Positions 18,477 through 26,256 of a stretch of 64,000 nucleotides of DNA are shown here, piece after piece. A model generated the notes under the pieces. It made no database searches, was not told the DNA's origin, and saw only the letters and a list, made by a program, of their open reading frames with translations. The first letter of the stretch is position 1. The number at the start of each line of letters is the position of its first letter. The stretch covers positions 25,666-89,665 of the forward strand of contig CAZMGB010000016.1 in the NCBI GenBank assembly GCA_964565775.1, written 5' to 3'. The DNA comes from CAZMGB01 sp964565775. Lineage in GTDB: Bacteria > Chloroflexota > Dehalococcoidia > DSTF01 > JALHUB01. A program made the position numbers and the translations under genes.

Positions 18477-18750
18477 AACGAAAGCCTCCCGTCCGCTCGG
18501 GACGGGAGGCTCAGCTCTCGTGGTTCCACCCGACTTCTCCCGACGGCAACGCCATCGGGACTCGTTCCGGCCGCTAACGGGTGCCTCCGGGGCCGGTTAC
18601 TCGCCCGCAGGGCTTTCACCTCCCAGCTCGCAGGTGGTCTTCGCGGCGGCAGTGCGGTAGGGGAGCTTGCAGCCCCGGCTGCCTCGCAGCAGGGCTCCCC
18701 CTCTCTGGACCCTTACCGTCGCTACTCGTCCTGGTCGCCGCTGTTACCGT
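18477..18750 (-). promoter_or_regulatory. T-box riboswitch leader of thrS
   Basis: Read on the minus strand, the leader ends with a strong intrinsic terminator: an 11-bp GC-rich stem (18483-18511) followed by TTCGTTTT. Just before it lies the T-box sequence CGGGTGGAACCACG (18519-18532), the antiterminator element that pairs with the uncharged tRNA acceptor end. At the 5' side, ACCAGGACGAGTAG and CCAGAGAG match the conserved stem I start and distal loop. Threonine codons (ACC, ACT) occur on the 3' side of stem I, where the specifier should be, but I could not fold the RNA to pick one. Uncharged tRNA-Thr should favour read-through into thrS. Confidence 0.9.
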
Positions 18751-18799
18751 GCGGGGCCGGCCGCTTGCGCCCAGCCCCTCGATCATGGTTTCCGGTTCA

Positions 18800-18876
18800 T
18801 GGTGGGCGGTACTGGACTCGAACCAGTGACCTCTGCGATGTCAACGCAGCGCTCTAGCCACCTGAGCTAACCACCC
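18800..18876 (-). tRNA. tRNA-Val (anticodon GAC), CCA encoded
   Basis: The minus strand folds into a full cloverleaf. Acceptor GGGTGGT pairs with ACCGCCC, the D stem is GCTC/GAGC, the anticodon stem CTGCG/CGCAG encloses TTGACAT (anticodon GAC, valine), and the T arm is ACTGG-TTCGAGT-CCAGT. ACCA follows, so CCA is encoded. The first 28 bases are duplicated about 300 bases upstream, beyond a GIY-YIG gene whose last codons and stop overlap this tRNA's 5' end. Confidence 0.95.
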
Positions 18877-19115
18877 ATGATAAGCTGGTCGAGAAGCTTG
18901 CGTCCGGCTCCGCTCTTGAGGAACCGCTCCCGGGCCTGCGCCTCCTTCCGGCCAGAAAACTCTTCCGCCACCAGCAACACAAACGGGCGGTTCTGCCGAG
19001 TCCAGCGGTTGGACCCGCTGTTGTGCTGCCTGAGCCTGGTTTCCACCGAACCTCGCGTGAAACCTACGTAGCGTTTGCCGTTCCTGAGGCTCCGTAGGAC
19101 GTAGACCCAACACAA
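18867..19115 (-). CDS. GIY-YIG domain endonuclease-like protein wedged at tRNA-Val
   Basis: An 82-residue single-domain GIY-YIG protein. VYVLRS supplies the first (GIY) strand and RYVGFT the second (YIG) strand, followed by R27 in the LRQHN helix region and E52 in GRKEAQARERFLK. This is the arrangement of the stand-alone UvrC-N-like YhbQ/homing-type family. The start is a TTG at 19115 giving MCWVYVLRS; no good ribosome site is seen. The stop TAG and the last two Gly codons lie inside the tRNA-Val gene. The gene sits between a duplicated, broken tRNA-Val 5' half (upstream) and the intact tRNA. That suggests a mobile element that inserted in the tRNA gene and restored it. Confidence 0.85.
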   Translation of the reverse strand: MCWVYVLRSLRNGKRYVGFTRGSVETRLRQHNSGSNRWTRQNRPFVLLVAEEFSGRKEAQARERFLKSGAGRKLLDQLIMGG

Positions 19116-19119
19116 ATTT

Positions 19120-19177
19120 GCGCTCTAGCCCCCGCCTGAGGCGGGTCCGCCTTCGGCGGAACCTGAGCTAACCACCC
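19120..19177 (-). repeat. Duplicated 5' half of tRNA-Val, interrupted by a 30-bp double palindrome
   Basis: Bases 19161-19177 and 19120-19130 repeat, without mismatch, the first 17 and next 11 bases of the tRNA-Val gene (18860-18876 and 18849-18859). Between them (19131-19160) lie two adjacent small palindromes, CCCGCCTGAGGCGGG and TCCGCCTTCGGCGGA. The copy stops just before the anticodon stem. It lies ten bases downstream of a consensus promoter, so this is probably the original tRNA start. Confidence 0.85.
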
Positions 19178-19187
19178 GCGTGTAGGG

Positions 19188-19216
19188 ATGTTAGCAGATC
19201 AGGGGAGTGTCGTCAA
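19188..19216 (-). promoter_or_regulatory. Probable promoter of the tRNA-Val locus
   Basis: On the minus strand TTGACG (19216-19211) and TAACAT (19193-19188) are separated by 17 bases. The duplicated tRNA-Val 5' end begins ten bases beyond the -10. The intact tRNA lies about 310 bases further, behind the GIY-YIG gene, so a transcript from here would carry half-tRNA, nuclease gene and whole tRNA. Confidence 0.65.
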
Positions 19217-19322
19217 CGCGGCCCCGGTCGACGGCGGCCCTCGACGACACGTCAGGTAGCTTCGGCTCTCATCGCCGACGCCTCAGGCAGCAGGCCAGCC
19301 CGGTCGGTCGATTGGCAAGCCC

Positions 19323-19351
19323 TTGACGCCGGATATTGCGTGTGCTAGTGT
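19323..19351 (+). promoter_or_regulatory. Promoter-like site, target unclear
   Basis: TTGACG (19323-19328) and TAGTGT (19346-19351) with a 17-base spacer. The 140 bases that follow, up to the tRNA-Lys -10, contain no convincing ORF; they could be a long leader of the tRNA pair or a small RNA. Confidence 0.35.
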
Positions 19352-19493
19352 CGCTCCCCAGAAGCGAGGGGGAACCGACTCGGAGTGGGCCCCGCAGTCG
19401 CCGAGGCCAGCAGCCGTGTGTCGGTTGCCCGCGCGTTGCCTGAAGACGGCCGGCCGCCAGCGTTCTTGGCCTGTTGCCGCTCCGCCGAAGGCG

Positions 19494-19499
19494 TATAAT
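19494..19499 (+). promoter_or_regulatory. -10 element upstream of tRNA-Lys
   Basis: A perfect TATAAT lies 15 bases before the first base of tRNA-Lys. No -35 with normal spacing is visible (TTGCCG gives only 14 bases). Confidence 0.5.
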
Positions 19500-19514
19500 G
19501 GGGCTAAGGAACAA

Positions 19515-19590
<76 letters not shown>

Positions 19591-19720
19591 CTCTTGGAAG
19601 TCTGACGTTGGAAGTTGGAGGTTAGAGAGCCTGCTCTAAGCTCTGGATTACGAGTCACGGCGGGTCAAGGGAGGGCAGCAGCATCCAACTTCTGACTTCC
19701 CACTTCTAACCTTCAAACAG

Positions 19721-19805
19721 GGGGAAGTGTCGGAACTGGCAGACGAGCATGACTTAGGATCATGTGCCGCAAGGCGTGGGAGTTCGAGTCTCCCCTTCCC
19801 CACCA
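19721..19805 (+). tRNA. tRNA-Leu (anticodon TAG), CCA encoded
   Basis: A class II tRNA: acceptor GGGGAAG with CTTCCCC, anticodon stem CATGA/TCATG around CTTAGGA (anticodon TAG, leucine), a long variable arm TGCCGCAAGGCGT, T arm GGGAG-TTCGAGT-CTCCC, then ACCA. The 130 bases between the two tRNAs hold degenerate repeats of the GGAAGT/GAAGTTGG kind in both orientations. Confidence 0.95.
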
Positions 19806-19845
19806 GCGGCGCAACCCTGGCCCTACGCCTGTCGATAAACGTAGT

Positions 19846-19866
19846 GGAGCCCTGCCTGTGGGCTCC
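19846..19866 (+). terminator. Hairpin after tRNA-Leu
   Basis: GGAGCCC-TGCCTGT-GGGCTCC forms a perfect 7-bp stem 40 bases after tRNA-Leu. There is no T-run, so it may be a processing or rho-assisted end rather than a classic intrinsic terminator. Confidence 0.35.
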
Positions 19867-19950
19867 GCTGGCAGACCCGTGTTACTCCACCACTGTGTTC
19901 GAGACGTGTCCAGCATGGGAACGCTAGGCCCGTCGGGCTGAGGAGAACCG

Positions 19951-20946
19951 ATGGCTACCCTGTTGGAGGTCAGAAACCTCACGACCCATTTCTTCACCGA
20001 CGACGGCGTGGTGCGGGCCGTGGACGGGATAAGCTACGACCTCCAGGAAGGGGAGACCATGGGGCTGGTGGGCGAGAGCGGCTGCGGCAAGACCGTAAGC
20101 GCTCTCTCTATTCTCAGGCTCATCCCCAACCCACCCGGCAGGATCGTGGGAGGGGAGGTGCAGTTCGAGGGCGAAGACATCCTCAAGGTAAATGAGGAGG
20201 AGATCCGTCACATCCGCGGCAACCGCATCGCCATGATCTTCCAAGAGCCGATGACGTCGCTGAATCCGGTGCTCACGATCGGCCGGCAGCTCACGGAGGC
20301 CATCGAGCTACACCTGAAGCTGCATCACGGCGCCGCGACCGACCGCGCCGTCCAACTGCTGGAAATGGTCGGCATCCCCGAGGCCGCGACACGCCTGAAC
20401 GACTACCCTCACCAGTTCTCAGGAGGGATGCGCCAGCGCGTCATGATCGCCATGGCGCTCTCCTGCAACCCGAAGCTGCTGCTGGCCGACGAGCCCACGA
20501 CCGCCCTCGATGTCACAATACAGGCGCAGATTCTCGAGATCCTGGCGCGGCTCAGCAAAGAGTTCGGGACGGCCGTAATAATCATCACGCACAACCTGGG
20601 TGTGGTAGCCCGCTACGCCGACCGCGTGAACGTGATGTACGCGGGGAAGATAGTCGAGTCCGCCAGCGCCCGCGAGCTGTACGGCAGTCCCAGGCACCCC
20701 TACACCCTCGGGTTGTTGAAGTCGGTGCCGCGCCTGGACGAGGCCAAGAAGGACAAGCTGGTGCCGATTGAAGGTTTCCCTCCTGACCTGATTCAGATCC
20801 TTCCCGGTTGTCCGTTCTATCCCCGCTGCACCTACCGTCTCGATAAGTGCCACCAGGAGGAGCCAGCCCTCGCACTGGCCGACACCAAACACTACGCCGC
20901 CTGCTGGGTGGACGTCACGCAGGGGGAGCCCACCGTCCGTGGCTAG
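19951..20946 (+). CDS. Peptide-type ABC transporter ATPase (DppD/OppD-like)
   Basis: One of the two ATPases of a dipeptide/oligopeptide or nickel-type importer. The 331 residues contain Walker A GESGCGKT (about 42-49), the Q-loop FQEPMTSLNPV, signature SGGMRQR, Walker B LLLADEPTTALD and the switch His in ITHN. The C-terminal oligopeptide-transporter extension carries PGCPFYPRCTYRLDKC, a cysteine cluster that in some members binds Fe-S. The ATG at 19951 follows TGAGGAGA. It overlaps the second ATPase gene by 8 bases. No permease or binding protein is nearby, so this is an orphan ATPase pair. Confidence 0.9.
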   Translation: MATLLEVRNLTTHFFTDDGVVRAVDGISYDLQEGETMGLVGESGCGKTVSALSILRLIPNPPGRIVGGEVQFEGEDILKVNEEEIRHIRGNRIAMIFQEPMTSLNPVLTIGRQLTEAIELHLKLHHGAATDRAVQLLEMVGIPEAATRLNDYPHQFSGGMRQRVMIAMALSCNPKLLLADEPTTALDVTIQAQILEILARLSKEFGTAVIIITHNLGVVARYADRVNVMYAGKIVESASARELYGSPRHPYTLGLLKSVPRLDEAKKDKLVPIEGFPPDLIQILPGCPFYPRCTYRLDKCHQEEPALALADTKHYAACWVDVTQGEPTVRG

Positions 20947-21955
20947 CCAGACTCCGACCACCGCATCCACGACCTCTGCCCGGGACGACTTCCTGGTCGA
21001 CATCCGCGACCTTGAGATGCACTTCCCGGTGACGGCGGGCATCATCTTCCAGCGCAAGATAGCGGACGTGAAAGCGGTCGACGGCATCAGCTTCCAGATC
21101 CGGCGGGGCGAGACGCTCGGCCTGGTCGGGGAGAGCGGCTGCGGCAAGTCGACCACCGGCCGCTGCATCCTACAGCTCTACCGACCTACCGCAGGTGAGG
21201 TGCTTTTCGACGGCCGCGACCTGGTGAAGGTGAAGGGGGGCGAGCTGCGGTCTTACCGGCGGAAGATGCAGATGATCTTTCAGGACCCCTACGCGTCCCT
21301 CAACCCCCGCATGTCAGTAGGGGCGATCATCGGCGAGCCCCTGGCGATTCACGGCCTGGCCCGCGGTAAGGGCCGCAAGGAGCGCGTCGCCGAGTTGATG
21401 CGCATCGTGGGGCTCAACCCCTACTACGCCAACCGTTACCCCCACGAGTTCAGCGGCGGCCAGCGGCAGCGCATCGGTGTCGCCCGCGCCCTGGCGGTAG
21501 AGCCCGACTTCATGGTCTGCGACGAGCCCGTCTCGGCTCTGGACGTCTCCATCCAGGCGCAGATCATCAATCTGCTGGAGGACCTGCAAGAGCAGTTCGG
21601 CCTCACGTATCTCTTTATCGCCCACGACCTGTCGGTGGTGCGCCACATCAGCGACCGGGTGGTGGTGATGTATCTCGGCAAACTCATGGAGCTCACCGAC
21701 CGCGACGAGCTCTACGCCAACCCCCTCCACCCCTACACGAAGGCGCTCCTTTCGGCGGTGCCCATCCCGGACCCGCGGGTAGAGACCCAGCGAGAGCGCA
21801 TCATCCTCACCGGCGACGTCCCCAGCCCCCTCAGACCGCCTCCGGGCTGCGTCTTCCACACGCGCTGTCCCATCGCCATCGACGAGTGCCGCCGGGACAT
21901 CCCCGAATGGCGAGAGCTATCCCGGGACCACTGGGTGGCCTGCCACCGCGTCTAG
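20939..21955 (+). CDS. Peptide-type ABC transporter ATPase (DppF/OppF-like)
   Basis: The partner ATPase of the preceding gene. The 338 residues have Walker A GESGCGKST, Q-loop FQDPYASLNPRM, signature SGGQRQRIGVARAL, Walker B FMVCDEPVSALD, H-loop FIAHDLSVV and the C-terminal peptide-transporter tail with PPGCVFHTRCPIAIDEC. The GTG start at 20939 lies within the end of the preceding gene and has GGGGGAG upstream, so translation is probably coupled. The transmembrane subunits must be encoded elsewhere, or these serve several importers. The gene is complete and of normal length. Confidence 0.9.
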   Translation: MASQTPTTASTTSARDDFLVDIRDLEMHFPVTAGIIFQRKIADVKAVDGISFQIRRGETLGLVGESGCGKSTTGRCILQLYRPTAGEVLFDGRDLVKVKGGELRSYRRKMQMIFQDPYASLNPRMSVGAIIGEPLAIHGLARGKGRKERVAELMRIVGLNPYYANRYPHEFSGGQRQRIGVARALAVEPDFMVCDEPVSALDVSIQAQIINLLEDLQEQFGLTYLFIAHDLSVVRHISDRVVVMYLGKLMELTDRDELYANPLHPYTKALLSAVPIPDPRVETQRERIILTGDVPSPLRPPPGCVFHTRCPIAIDECRRDIPEWRELSRDHWVACHRV

Positions 21956-21986
21956 GCATCGACGCCAGAGACTGCCCCGGCTGCCC

Positions 21987-22538
21987 CTACAGGAACTGTC
22001 GCTCCAGATCCTCGATGATCCGGTGGTAGCGTGCGTGCACCTCCGGACCGGCCTGCTCCCGCTCGATGCGCTCGAAGGAGTCCGATAGCGCCTGCTGCTG
22101 CTCCGCCGTAAGGAGGCGGTCGGCCATCGGGAAGAGCACGCCGTTCTCCTTGTCGATGTGGCCTCGCAACAGAGCGACGTACTCACGCACCGCCTCGCCG
22201 ACGTCGGCCGCGGCCTCTCGGTCGCCCCCGGCCAGCCGGCCCACAGCGGCATCCAGCTCGCGGATGAGGCGGCGCCCCTCGTCATGCTCCATGAGCATCA
22301 CGCCCACAGGGCCGCCTTCCTTCGGCATCCCACGCGCTACGAGCGCCGGGAACAGCGCCTCCTCCTCCTTGTGGTGGTGGCAGCCGTCGGCGAAGTTGCG
22401 GACGAAATCGATCGCGCTCAGGAAGACCTGAGGCGAAACCTCCTCACCCCCGGCAACGCGAGCCCCCGCAGCCTCCAGCACCGCCAGCATCCGCTCGATG
22501 ACCTCGTGCTCCTCCCTGAGTGAATCCGTCGCTCCCAT
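21987..22538 (-). CDS. Hemerythrin HHE-domain protein
   Basis: A 183-residue four-helix protein of the hemerythrin HHE family, which binds a di-iron centre and acts in oxygen, nitric oxide or iron-stress handling. Putative iron ligands are H in EEHEVI, H and E in DGCHHHKEEEALF, H in LMEHDEGR, and H/E in LRGHIDKENGVLFPMAD. The order matches the DUF438/YtfE-like pattern. The ATG at 22538 (MGATDSLREEHE) has GAGG nine bases upstream; a GTG and another ATG lie up to five codons earlier. It converges with the peptide ATPase genes and is followed by none of its known partners. Confidence 0.88.
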   Translation of the reverse strand: MGATDSLREEHEVIERMLAVLEAAGARVAGGEEVSPQVFLSAIDFVRNFADGCHHHKEEEALFPALVARGMPKEGGPVGVMLMEHDEGRRLIRELDAAVGRLAGGDREAAADVGEAVREYVALLRGHIDKENGVLFPMADRLLTAEQQQALSDSFERIEREQAGPEVHARYHRIIEDLERQFL

Positions 22539-22610
22539 GTCTCGCATCCTCACTGAACCGCCGATTCTCAGAACGAGAGCACCTCAACGGTTCATCCTAG
22601 CGTAAACCAC

Positions 22611-23318
22611 CTACGGCGGAGGAGGCGCTGGCAGGCCACGTTCCATCCGGATCACGTGGCCGTCCCGCAGCTCCAGAAGGGCAGTGGCCAGGGCCGCTAT
22701 CTTCATGTCATGCGTTACCATGATGCCGAGCTTGTCGCGGCCCCTTACTTCCGCGATCAGAGACCGCACCACGGTCTCCCCCTGCTCCGAATCCAGATTG
22801 GCCGTCGGCTCGTCGACGAGGACGAGCAGGGGGTCTCGCATGAGGGCACGGCCGATGGCGACGCGCTGACGTTCGCCGCCGGACAGTTCGGTCGCGAGCG
22901 CGTAGGCGCGGGACGTGAGCCCAAGCTCATCGAGGAGGCGGTCGGCCCGTTCGTTGGCCTCCCGGCGGTTTCCCGGGCCTATTTCGCTCATGATCAGCAG
23001 GTTCTCCCGGGCCGTGAGGAAAGGGATCAAGTTGTTCGCCTGGAAGACGAAGCCCACCGAGTCGCGGCGGTAGCGTGCCCGCTCGGAGGCGGCGAGACGG
23101 GTAATCTCGCGATCGTTGACTCTGATCTTCCCGTTCGTCGGAGTGAGCAGACCGCCGATCATGGCAAGCAGTGTCGTCTTGCCAGAACCAGAAGGGCCGA
23201 CAATGGCGGTGAACTCCCCGGACTGCGTCTCGAAGCTCACATCACGCACCGCGTGCACGGCTAGGCCACCGCTGCCGTACGTCTTGCTCAGCTCCGTCAC
23301 CCTTAGTGTCGCGCTCAT
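22611..23318 (-). CDS. ABC transporter ATPase of the LolD/MacB/DevA type
   Basis: The 235-residue ATPase of a mechanotransmission-type ABC system, which extracts or exports lipoproteins, peptides or lipids rather than importing. Walker A GPSGSGKTTLL, Q-loop FQANNLIPFLTARENL, signature LSGGERQRVAIGRAL and Walker B VLVDEPTANLD are intact. The FQANNLIPFLT segment is characteristic of this subfamily. The ATG at 23318 starts one base after the permease stop (TAA at 23322-23320), so the two are coupled. Upstream codons in the same frame fall inside the permease gene and are not used. Confidence 0.9.
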   Translation of the reverse strand: MSATLRVTELSKTYGSGGLAVHAVRDVSFETQSGEFTAIVGPSGSGKTTLLAMIGGLLTPTNGKIRVNDREITRLAASERARYRRDSVGFVFQANNLIPFLTARENLLIMSEIGPGNRREANERADRLLDELGLTSRAYALATELSGGERQRVAIGRALMRDPLLVLVDEPTANLDSEQGETVVRSLIAEVRGRDKLGIMVTHDMKIAALATALLELRDGHVIRMERGLPAPPPP

Positions 23319-23319
23319 C

Positions 23320-24423
23320 TTACTGCTGATGACCGAGTGCGATGATCGGATCGACGCGAGCCAGTTGTCGAACGGAGAGCAGGGCTCCGACGATCCCCGT
23401 AGCCACAAGCAACGCGGACGTGACGATGAACGTCTCTCCCGTGAACGCGATGGGTACCGCCTCGGGGAGCTGGTTCAGCGCCCTGTCCGTCAGGAAGGCG
23501 AGCGGCACCGATACGGCGAGGCCTATGACGGTCACGGCCAGCACCTGCGCGAGCAACTGGCGGAATACGTAAGCATTGCTGGCGCCCAAGGCCTTGAGAA
23601 GCCCGATCTGCGCCACCTTCTGCATCGTCAGAACGTAGAAGAAGATACCGATGACAAGGGCGCCGATGAGGTAGCCGAACGCCCGGAGCGCATCCACCGT
23701 GGCCTGCTGCCCCCGCACGCCCTCGATGTTCGCGAACGCCGTTCCCTTGGACACGATCTCATAGGCTCCGGTCCCCTTGCCGACCAGACCCTTGCCCTTC
23801 AGGAGGAGAATGCTGGCGACGGGCACGTCGGGGTCGCTGGCGCCGTATTTCACCTCCCGCCAGGAGTCGAGAAGAACGTACACGACCGGCTGGAAGAAGA
23901 AGTAGCCCTCGTTCACTTCGCCGACGATGGTGAAGTCGTAGTCGCTGAGCCGGGAGGGAATAGTGACATGATCGCCGACGGACAGGCCCGACGACTTCAG
24001 GAACGCCTTGTCGGCTACCAGGCCGCGTCTGTCCTGGTCTGTGAGGGCACTGCCGCGTTCGACCTGCGGCTCCGCGATGGAACCGGGCTCGTAGCCCAGG
24101 AGGGCGGCGGTCGTGATGTCGCCCTGGCCGTCGCGTGTGTTGACGCCGACGTATCCCAGCCGCGCCCAGTCTGACACGCCATCGAGCTCGCTGATATCAT
24201 TAATGGTCTCAGCCGACAGCTCCGACCGAATGACGCTCAGATCGCTGTCCTCTGCATAGGCCAGGGCATCGGCGTCCAGCCCTCGCAGCGCGCTCCCGGC
24301 CTGCTCGTTCAGGCCGATGCCCAGGCCGTTGATCATCAGGACGAGATAGGCGACGAGGCTGACCACCAGCGTGATCAGCGCGAACTGGAACTTGCGGCGC
24401 CTGATCTCGTTCAGTCCCATCAT
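23320..24423 (-). CDS. FtsX-like ABC permease (DevC-type)
   Basis: A 367-residue membrane subunit with the FtsX/MacB topology. It has one TM near the N-terminus (about 14-35), a large extracytoplasmic domain (about 40-235), then three TM segments in the last third (ALVIGIFFYVLTMQKV, LAVTVIGLAVSVPLAFL, IVTSALLVATGIVGALLSV). The cytoplasmic loop KVAQIGLLKALGAS and the C-terminal LARVDPIIALG are typical. It pairs with the downstream ATPase. No adaptor (DevB-type) protein is adjacent. A GTG two codons upstream is an alternative start; no ribosome site distinguishes them. Confidence 0.87.
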   Translation of the reverse strand: MMGLNEIRRRKFQFALITLVVSLVAYLVLMINGLGIGLNEQAGSALRGLDADALAYAEDSDLSVIRSELSAETINDISELDGVSDWARLGYVGVNTRDGQGDITTAALLGYEPGSIAEPQVERGSALTDQDRRGLVADKAFLKSSGLSVGDHVTIPSRLSDYDFTIVGEVNEGYFFFQPVVYVLLDSWREVKYGASDPDVPVASILLLKGKGLVGKGTGAYEIVSKGTAFANIEGVRGQQATVDALRAFGYLIGALVIGIFFYVLTMQKVAQIGLLKALGASNAYVFRQLLAQVLAVTVIGLAVSVPLAFLTDRALNQLPEAVPIAFTGETFIVTSALLVATGIVGALLSVRQLARVDPIIALGHQQ

Positions 24424-24429
24424 AGACAC

Positions 24430-24615
24430 GGAAGCCGTTGCATACCGTTCAGTCTAACGCGTCGTGGGATACCCGGTCGAGATAGTCTCTCCAAGCCCAG
24501 AGGAGGGCGAGCTTCGAGCGGGGGCCTACGCCCGCGTCCGCCACGCCGGGGGCCTGGAAGCGGAAGGCTGGAAGCTGGAGGGTCCCTCCGAAAGGGGGGA
24601 GAACCTCCACATCAC
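24430..24615. other. Intergenic stretch with short degenerate repeats
   Basis: No gene is supported. The sequence has GGAAGC/GGAAGG-type repeats (for example CTGGAAGCGGAAGGCTGGAAGC near 24555) similar to those between the two tRNAs, and a small GGGTCCCTCCGAAAGGGGGGA fold-back. Confidence 0.4.
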
Positions 24616-26256
24616 TCACTGCACTGCGACGGGGCGAAAGACGGCGAGGTAGGAGATGCCCTTCAGGAGGTTGTGTGTGGATATGGGAATCCGGCTAATC
24701 TCCTGCATGCCCTCGACGCAGCGGTCATACTCACCCGACTCCACTGGTGAGCCCTGCCCCCCGACCTGCACAACAACGAGATCGAAGTACCTCAATTCTG
24801 AGGGGTCTTCGCAGGACGCCTGGACTACGGCCGTTGACGTGTGCCCGACCTTCTGTGCACGCAGGAGGTGCGGTAGTCTCGCGGCGTCGTAGATGATCTT
24901 GTCACCGACGACTCCCACATAGCCCTGGAGATCTCCCAGGCTATCTCCGGCTCCCCAACCGGATGGATCAGGTTGCGACCTGTCGGCTGACACCAGCATG
25001 TAGTTCTGGGTGAAAGGCTGGAGCCGCTCGCCAAGCTCCACTCTGTTCCACACTCCCGCGCCCTCTGGCAGCCAACCGACCCCGAACGAGACGGCCCACA
25101 ACTGCAGCACGCCGAATGCCGCCACTGCCGCGAGGACGGCGCCGGACCGCGGCAACCGCCACAGCCCGGCCGCGGTCATGAGGGCGATGGCAGGTAGCGC
25201 CGACATGAGATAGCGAAGGTCCTTGTTGACGAGCAGCGTCGCTATTCCGACGATGCCCGCCCACCAGATGATGATGAGGGTTCTCCGCTCGCTCCGCAGG
25301 AAGAGCGGCAGCGTGAGCACCCAAAGCAAAGCGAAAACGAGAGACGTCTGGTGCCAGGTTCCGATCAGGTAATAGAGCAGTCCAGATGGACTCAACGTCC
25401 CGGGGTCGCCCTCTGTCTTGGCAGCCAGAGCCTGGTCGTCGGACCACGGGCCCAGGAACCAGCCCAGCCGCGGCGCGTACCAGGGCAAGGCGATTAGCGC
25501 CGCCGGAAGCCCAGCAAGGGCGAGGTTGGCAAGCGTCCACTTGCTCCGGGGCGCAGTGAACACAGCGTAGAGCACGGGGAGAGTCAGGGCGAAAACGTAG
25601 GTCTGCTTCGTGAGCGCCCCAAGCCCTGCCAGGACTCCGAAGGCTACAGACCAGCGCCGGTCCTGGAACGAGCGGCTCTTGATAAGCGCAAAGAGGGAGA
25701 TGGCAACCATCGCCGTGAGGGGCAAGGCCAGCATCGGGAATCGGAGATGGACGAAGGTGGCCGGGTAGAGGGCGAGAAGCGCGGCGGCGGTGGCACCGAC
25801 ACGCGGGGACCAAAGTTCCGTGCCGATCGCGAACGTGGCCGCAATGAGCACGGCGAAGAAGGCGAGGTTGACTATCGCTACGGTCGTGTCGAGCTGGTAG
25901 CCGCTGAGCAGAAGAGTGGCGCCCAGCAGGACGTGCACGAGCGGCGGCCACCACTGCTGCTCGCGCGTCAAATACTCGATAGGGTCGTTCACGAAGCCCA
26001 CGGACAAGGAGATGTGGTCCACAGGGTCGTAGAACAGCGGCGCGCGGTCGAGCGCGAGCCAAACGACAGTCACCCACATGAGGGCGACGAACGTGAGGGT
26101 AGGGACCAGAGCCCACGGCAGTAGTCGCGTATCGACACGGACGATTGTGGAGCCGGCAAGCGCCCAGCGCCGCCAGAGGGGCGTAGTCGCCTCGCTCTGA
26201 ACGTATCCGGGCGGATGGCCCGCTTCGAGCTGAGTAGCCATCTCATCAAGGATCAT
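24616..26256 (-). CDS. GT39-family membrane glycosyltransferase (ArnT/PMT-like)
   Basis: A 546-residue multi-membrane protein with about ten hydrophobic segments and an N-terminal cytoplasmic tail. A first long TM (LVPTLTFVALMWVTVVWLA) precedes LFYDPVDHISLSVGF, where an acidic residue in the first outer loop corresponds to the GT39 catalytic Asp (compare the 'D-E' of PMT/ArnT). WWPPLVHVLLG and the following TM ladder fit the family, which moves sugars from polyprenyl-phosphate donors to lipid or protein on the outer face. A soluble tail of about 140 residues ends the protein. It is divergent from lepA upstream; no operon partner is visible. The acceptor is unknown. Confidence 0.78.
   Translation of the reverse strand: MILDEMATQLEAGHPPGYVQSEATTPLWRRWALAGSTIVRVDTRLLPWALVPTLTFVALMWVTVVWLALDRAPLFYDPVDHISLSVGFVNDPIEYLTREQQWWPPLVHVLLGATLLLSGYQLDTTVAIVNLAFFAVLIAATFAIGTELWSPRVGATAAALLALYPATFVHLRFPMLALPLTAMVAISLFALIKSRSFQDRRWSVAFGVLAGLGALTKQTYVFALTLPVLYAVFTAPRSKWTLANLALAGLPAALIALPWYAPRLGWFLGPWSDDQALAAKTEGDPGTLSPSGLLYYLIGTWHQTSLVFALLWVLTLPLFLRSERRTLIIIWWAGIVGIATLLVNKDLRYLMSALPAIALMTAAGLWRLPRSGAVLAAVAAFGVLQLWAVSFGVGWLPEGAGVWNRVELGERLQPFTQNYMLVSADRSQPDPSGWGAGDSLGDLQGYVGVVGDKIIYDAARLPHLLRAQKVGHTSTAVVQASCEDPSELRYFDLVVVQVGGQGSPVESGEYDRCVEGMQEISRIPISTHNLLKGISYLAVFRPVAVQ

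Noticed and set aside
19591..19720. Degenerate GGAAGT repeats between tRNA-Lys and tRNA-Leu as a small RNA
   Set aside because: Imperfect and partly inverted short repeats only; no promoter or terminator defines an RNA.
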